Positions 58,334 to 64,000 of a DNA stretch of 64,000 nucleotides are shown one piece after another. Position numbers and translations under genes: made by a program. The notes under the pieces were generated by a model. It had not been told where the DNA came from. It ran no database searches and saw only the letters and a program-made list of their open reading frames with translations. Source of the stretch: Styela clava (lineage: Eukaryota; Chordata; Ascidiacea; Stolidobranchia; Styelidae); assembly GCF_964204865.1 (NCBI RefSeq), contig NC_135263.1, positions 19,389,426 to 19,453,425 on the forward strand, in the 5' to 3' direction. Each line of letters starts with the position of its first letter. The first letter of the stretch is position 1.

Positions 58334-61292
58334 CTAGACAACTATCCTGGGGTTAGCTGTTAGCAAAACAATTGCTGTCATGAATCAGAAAGCAGTACAA
58401 AAGTTAACGTGACTTGTACTGTTAGCGCAAAATGCACCTTCGACGTTCATTTTAAGACGAGAAACGTACACAGCAACAGTTTCGCCGAAAGCACGCGCCA
58501 CGAGTGCATCCTTCGCAGAAAACGTTGCGTACCGGTAGAGAATTTTAGCCCTTTTTATCACATCTATATCTTGACAATTTTTATTTACTGCAATTAAACC
58601 ACACCTTCTAGGAAGCCAAAATGATGATTTTGACTTATTTGATTCATACTTAGTTTTTGGTCGTAACGAATAGCACTCAAAACTGCGAAAACGAGATATT
58701 GTTTGAAACCACGACTGAAAATCTGTCCGAGTGACGGACGCGAGCGGATCTGTCTGAGCCACAGATATATTTCCAGTTCAGTAGACTGAGCGGATGCGAA
58801 AGGGTCTATTGTTACGTCACTTTTTGCATCTTGCTGATTGACCAATGTTACGAAATGAACAAGGAAGTCGATGCTCGAAGTCGATAGGCATTTTATAAAA
58901 GTATGACATGATTTTCTATTGCAGGGGTGTCAAACTCGCGGCCCCCGGACCGCATGCGGCCCCAGAGATGCGAACGCTTAATTAGGAAATTACTATAAAT
59001 TAGACCTACATCATTGAATAGACTGAATAGAGGTAGCAAAATGGAAATCAATAAAACAAGGTCTAATGACGAGAAACTATATATATTATATATGCAGCGT
59101 GGGCCAAACTATTGTTACCAATTTTTTACATTCTGAATGTTAAAAATGGTAGGATTTTATGGCCTACTCTGTAAATACCGGTAAACTGCTTTCATCAATT
59201 TTATTTTTTCCCTGTGAAATTTTCCTGCGGGCCTACCACTACTCAATTTGATGATTCAAGAAGATTGCAAAGGAAATGCAAGAACAACCTAGTCATTGAA
59301 TTTCACGCTTGTTACATTCTTTCTGTTTCGTTTGTTGAAGTAGAAATATTTGAATTACAAATATTTCGTGTTTAATTTTTTTGTTGTTTGGGGTTCCATA
59401 AAAAACAAAACGAAAAATGATATCAGGGGTTCTGCAATAACACAAAGGTTGAAGAGCACTGATATAGGCTACACGTACGCATGAAAGAAGTATCCCGTAC
59501 AATATCAGTCTGAAATCTGCCGACCATGAAATGTCAACGTAAGTGCCCCGAATTAGTTTCTTTATGTCAAAGTAATATGTGACCACATTGCTATTTATCT
59601 AGCATAATATTTGCATGTTTTGGAGAATTAAAATAGTTGACCACGAAGACATACACTAATATAATTAAATCGAAAAATACTTTCGATTTATTTATTTTTT
59701 ATCACTGCGTTGTTGGAATTTTTGTCTGCGGAATTAGCTCTCTTTTGACAAATATTTCTAAAAAATACCCTGGGATGTAAATGCAATGTGGGATAAGTAT
59801 TCATCTCTAGTGAAGCGGTATTCACTCATATGCGAACAAGATTACTAGGGGAGGGACTTTTCTGGCACTCGGTTGAAGCATGTAACCCTATATCTGATCT
59901 GGACTGACAAGTGACAATGTGATTGTTGTTGTTGTCCAGTTAAGTTAGTTAAAACAATGACATTAAACAACATGATGCGCAACTCCGGCATTATTGTCCG
60001 AAGATCGTATTCGATAGCACGCTCCAATGCACATACTTGACGAGACGAAAACGAGCGGATGTGTGCTGCTTTCAAGGCGTAGCACGAATGGTGTTCGTGC
60101 CTGCTTTGACAGTTGTTGTCGATTTTAATGATATTTTTGAAAGTTGGGGTAAAAAGAAATCGGTAAAAGATAAGGTGAATACTATTGTTGTATATCACAC
60201 CCGGGCATCGCACTGTTAAGTACATGTGGGAAAGCCAGCCTTTGTCAAATACTACGAAGTTATTAATTCAGTACGGTACGTAGTTGCCCATTTGCCGAAA
60301 TTACATATTTACTTACTCCTTATGGTTTCAAATAGTTCATGTACCTCAAGTTAGATTTTTTTAATCAGTGAGGATATATACTCATTGTTGATTGCTGCTC
60401 ATTGTAACATACTATTACGCATTCACTTTTATTTGCGTATTGAATCAAAATGTTAACAAGTTCACCTAACATTTCACTCATACCGGTCTATATTATATAG
60501 TCTGATTTCTCAAGTATTTGAAGACACGAATGCTTGTAATTTTCTGACTAAACCCTTTTATTAGTTGGTTTATTTTCCAAAATTCAGTAAAATATTTTTT
60601 AAATAAAACATGAGATATTGGATTTATTAGCTTTTCCATTCTGAATCATATAGACTGCTTTATTTATTCTTAACGAAAATTAATAAATCTCCTCTCTTTC
60701 TTCAGATGTGAAAGTTGTGGACAAACCTGTCTAAGCATTGTGAGACTCTTGCAGCACAAGAGGCAAAAGCAGAAATAGTAAGTATATCAATCAAGAAATT
60801 AAGCCGACATAAAGCAAAACTTTCAACTATTCGTCTAATCTCAATTTCCTATTATTTATTCACAGGACAACTATAGCAGACGAGGAGATATCAGAAGTCT
60901 GGCGACATATCAGTGAGAGTGTGATTCCAAGAAATATAATGCAATTGAAAATAGAAAATTGCAATAGAAAAACAACCTATGGAGGCATGCAAAGACATTT
61001 GACCCTCCGGTAGAGTTGTGTATGGCCCCCACATCCTGCAGGGCTTGAGGAAAATAACTAAAAATTCCAAAGCGTAAGATTGCATAAGCGGTCTTATTTG
61101 TAAAAAGGCACAAAACACGCCAGACATACTTAAAACAGCTTTGGAAATGAGGATTACTGGTACCTCACTGCACCTGTGTTATATTTGGTTCATCAACTTT
61201 TGGTAGTACTATAGAAGAAATTCCGGAAGGGGTATAATCATCATTCATGATAAAATACTATCATATATATTTTGAACAACTTCAATCTAGAC
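58334..61292. other. hAT-rich spacer without firm gene
   Basis: A hAT left end starts at 58922 (caggggtgtcaaactcgcgg). Another hAT terminus, read on the minus strand, is near 59473 (cagtgctcttcaacc). An exon-like zinc-finger fragment is listed at 60706. An open minus-strand frame at 58385-58762 lacks an ATG and was not accepted. Confidence 0.45.
60706..60772 (+). other. Exon-like zinc-finger fragment
   Basis: After a tctttcttcag acceptor the frame reads CESCGQTCLSIVRLLQHKRQ, a C-x2-C-x12-H start of a C2H2 finger without a second histidine. It runs to a strong donor-like gtaagt. Splicing to the next acceptor (tttattcacag at 60864) would produce a stop at the junction. It may be the last exon of an upstream gene or a decayed exon. 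Confidence 0.25.
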
Positions 61293-62456
61293 CAGGGATC
61301 TCAAACTCGCGGCCCCAGAGAACTTCCAGTGCGGCCCTCGAACGCTTAACAATAATTGTAATAGTATTTTGGAATAGATTTTTCAAACCTTCTAAAGTGA
61401 AATTGATTATTCACACAGAAAACAATTTACTGAAAGTAGTTTTGGAATATTAATTTTTTTTGTCCACATTTTGACCCAATTAAGAATACACATCAAGCTA
61501 GCAAAAGAATACTTGAATAAAACACTTGAGTAATTAAATTAAACGCAAAGTACACGAAGAAGGTGGCATTTTCGAAGAAAATGGGAGTTGTAACATTTCT
61601 GCTCTTCACAAAATTCTGAAGCACATTGTTTAATTTGTCATATTCCCATCAATACAATCAAAAAACACAATAAGCTCAGCAGTCAATATGACAAATTCGA
61701 AGACCAACTTCGAACAGAAAATTTCCATGTATTTGTATATTAATATAATTATACAACGACTTAGTTACTAAAAATCAATATCAATAATAATTCAAGCAAT
61801 CCTATGCCACGCAATGTAGTGCGAAATGTCTTGTCGAAAAAATCTGTCATTTGTTTTTTTACTGATCTATACATGAAATGATAAAAGTAACTTTTTTGCA
61901 TTACTGGAATTAATTAAACATTCGTAAAGATCCAGATAAACCCATGATCATGTGGCCTCGTTAGTTAGAGTTGGTACTATAAAATCATTTCAGACTGGCC
62001 TTAGTATGCTGGTGACACAAAAAAGATGCCAAACGCCAGGACGAATGTAATTATTGAAACATTGAGTTTATACTGTAGTATTTTTGTTAATTTTAGGTTC
62101 ATATATTTAGATTAAGTTATTTTTAGTGTATGTATTATTCTTTCCTTATTCAAAGCTTGTTCAAAAATGATTTTGATGGTTGTACATAGAATTTTACGAT
62201 TTTTTATAATAAATACTGTAACTTGCAAATGTTGCAATAATAGTGGAATGCAAATATTAATATGTAATTGCATTTGAAATCGAAGAAAATAATAAAACTT
62301 AATCCAACTGTTTAGTTGCATCACAATATATGTCACAAACTAAAACTATCTTAAAAATATCTTTCAAGTATACATTATCAAAAACTGTTTGCGGCTCTTT
62401 TTACAATTTTCAAAATGCAATGCGGCTCTCGAAAACCCATGAGTTTGACACCACTG
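61293..62456. mobile_element. hAT-type element, about 1.16 kb, no coding capacity seen
   Basis: It starts cagggatctcaaactcgcgg with a ggcccc block and ends with the inverse cccatgagtttgacaccactg, preceded by gcggctctcg. The same family's left end occurs at 58922. Flanking 8-mers share only atct. The interior is AT-rich with no transposase frame. Confidence 0.65.
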
Positions 62457-63810
62457 ATCTATTCTAGACGATTCAAGCATTGCTTTGGGAAATTATATCA
62501 CTTCAATTAAATTGAAATAATCTCGCTATATTAAATACAAAATCGTTGCTATCATAAAGGTAAACCAATTCAGCCACTCGAAATATATTGGCCTTCACAA
62601 AGCAATGGAGGCAAAATTGAGAGTTCATGAGCTATGAACATTTGTTCTTTTCTTTGTCTTGAACTTTCCATACTCCACAGCCCCTATTAATTTTTTTTAA
62701 TTTTAATTACCATGTGATGGTCATACATATCTTTAACTTGTACTTTCTGTCATGATGTATTATCTCAATGTGCCAAACTATTAATTTGTGTGCATATTTT
62801 GCTTCCAGATGACATAAATGTATTGTCATGTTCATTACCTCAGCTTGGAGTATTGACAAGAAAAAGGTGCCAGTAAATTAGGTAAAAAAATTTTCAACTC
62901 ATTGTTATAATCAGAATTCACAATCAATAGGAATTATAAACAGCCAACAATCAGTGAGAATTATATGCGAAATCGGAGGAAGGCAAAAAATATAGGTAGT
63001 TTCCATTCACACAAGCATTTCAAGAAGACTTGCTCGAGCCAAACTAAATGAGCATCGTCAGGTGATCGGTAAGGCTGCAAGTTGAATTCAGCCCTGCAAC
63101 CGCCTGCATAGAAGATAATATTAATTAGTGGGCTATGAGCTAAATTCCTAAATTTAAACAAACCTATCTACGATGCATTATGTACCAGCAATGTTACCTA
63201 CGATTAACTGAATATGTAATATGTCTAATAAATTCACCTACAAAAGCAAGTTCGATAGGTGCAAACTTTGTGTTATGGAATTGTATCGCAACACAGTTTT
63301 GTATGACACCCTCTTTAAATGAAATTTCAATGATTAAGCGCAAACATTAAAATTACTAACTTTGAACTTTGTCATTATCTGCAAAATGTTCCACACAAAT
63401 CTTTCCGCTATCGCGTTTGTAATCTTCTCTGATAAAAAAAAACGTCTATGATGTCCAGAATTGCTCTTTACAGCTTGCCTGTTATTCCAGCTTTCCAAGT
63501 AAGCAAAACTTCTTAGATATAGAGATTATTTTGTTTCGTTACAGGCGCAAAAAGGCAGGTACTACACGTAAAAAAGACGCCGAGTAGCAAAAGCGAGCGG
63601 AAAACGGACGCGAAAGGCGACGAGAAATATGTGCATTGGAGCGTATCATGAAATACAATGTTTTGCCTGTAGTCTTATGGAGTGACGTCAGAGTTGCCTA
63701 TCATGTTGTTTAATGTCATTGGTTAAAAATAATGCGATTTTTTAACAACAACAGCATAATAACAAAATGATCAATAGGTCCACGACGTATCCTATAACGA
63801 AACGATCCAT
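62457..63810. other. Spacer; CpG-containing stretch near 63545-63640
   Basis: No exon was recognised. Around 63545-63640 the composition shifts to many cg dinucleotides (gacgccgag, gagcggaaaacggacgcgaa), unlike the surroundings. It could mark a promoter or first exon of a gene beyond the window. Confidence 0.35.
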
Positions 63811-64000
63811 ACCGTGTTTCCCCGAAAATAAGACCTAGCCCGAAAATAAAACCTGGCCTGAATTTTGAAAATGATTTCAATATAAGCCTTCCCCTTAAAA
63901 TAGGACCTAGTCGATAGCGCAAAATTCTTCCTACTCGTTTTAAATGATCAATAATCTATGTTTAGCAGTTATTTCAAATAAAAACGTGTTATTTATAAGT
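63811..64000 (-). mobile_element. TACCGTGTTTCCCCGAAAAT element, inverted, cut by window edge
   Basis: It begins taccgtgtttccccgaaaat and follows the inverse of the 3236-3830 element. It runs across the site where that copy carries the nested hairpin MITE, here uninterrupted (aggacctagtcgatagcg then cttcctactcgtttt). It serves as an empty-site control for the nested insertion. Confidence 0.85.

Noticed and set aside
58385..58762. Minus-strand open frame of 125 codons
   Set aside because: It has no ATG start, no splice context and no recognisable motif, and lies between hAT remnants.
1..64000. CRISPR array, bacterial operon or integrated virus
   Set aside because: No regularly spaced direct repeats, no bacterial-type gene packing and no viral structural or polymerase motifs were seen.

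Overview
The window is AT-rich eukaryotic nuclear DNA. It has intron-split protein genes with standard GT-AG junctions and long, transposon-filled introns and spacers. The gene set (TRMT44, DCAF10, PIGY, a B3GNT5-like GT31 enzyme, PSKH1, a Rab11-related GTPase) is that of a metazoan. Short introns, a PIGY/GT31 gene pair only 30 nt apart on one strand, and strong splice-acceptor-like tracts just upstream of start codons fit a tunicate (ascidian), where operons and spliced-leader trans-splicing are known. The organism call is an inference; no species marker was seen.

Layout. 1.2-27.8 kb is a run of five genes, all on the minus strand: a Rab GTPase (1207-4286), TRMT44 (7825-14382 plus a possible 5' exon), DCAF10 (15983-23952), a B3GNT5-like glycosyltransferase (26469-27566) and PIGY (27597-27824). 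28-39 kb has no convincing gene and is filled with MITEs, a SINE, a minisatellite and hAT derivatives. 39.1-43.4 kb is PSKH1 on the plus strand, in five coding exons. 43.4-54.2 kb is transposon territory, dominated by a long inverted repeat (arms of about 1.4-1.5 kb) that flanks a broken ZMYM1-like hAT transposase gene. 55.07-56.02 kb is a single-exon orphan seven-transmembrane protein on the minus strand. 56.5-64 kb is a graveyard of hAT-type elements with no firm gene.

The genes do not form one pathway. TRMT44 methylates tRNA-Ser, DCAF10 is a CUL4-DDB1 substrate receptor, PIGY acts in the first step of GPI synthesis, the GT31 enzyme builds N-acetylglucosamine or galactose linkages in the Golgi, and PSKH1 is a membrane-anchored kinase. 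PIGY and the GT31 gene may share a transcript, which is the most interesting gene-level observation.

Transposable elements are the other main content. There is a family of about 230-bp hairpin elements with roughly a dozen copies, a family with TACCGTGTTTCCCCGAAAAT ends (three copies), mariner-type MITEs, a tRNA-derived SINE, a fold-back element with internal tandem repeats, and several hAT derivatives, two of which keep exact 8-bp target duplications. All coordinates were read by eye; splice sites were assigned by reading frame, phase and family similarity, without transcript evidence.
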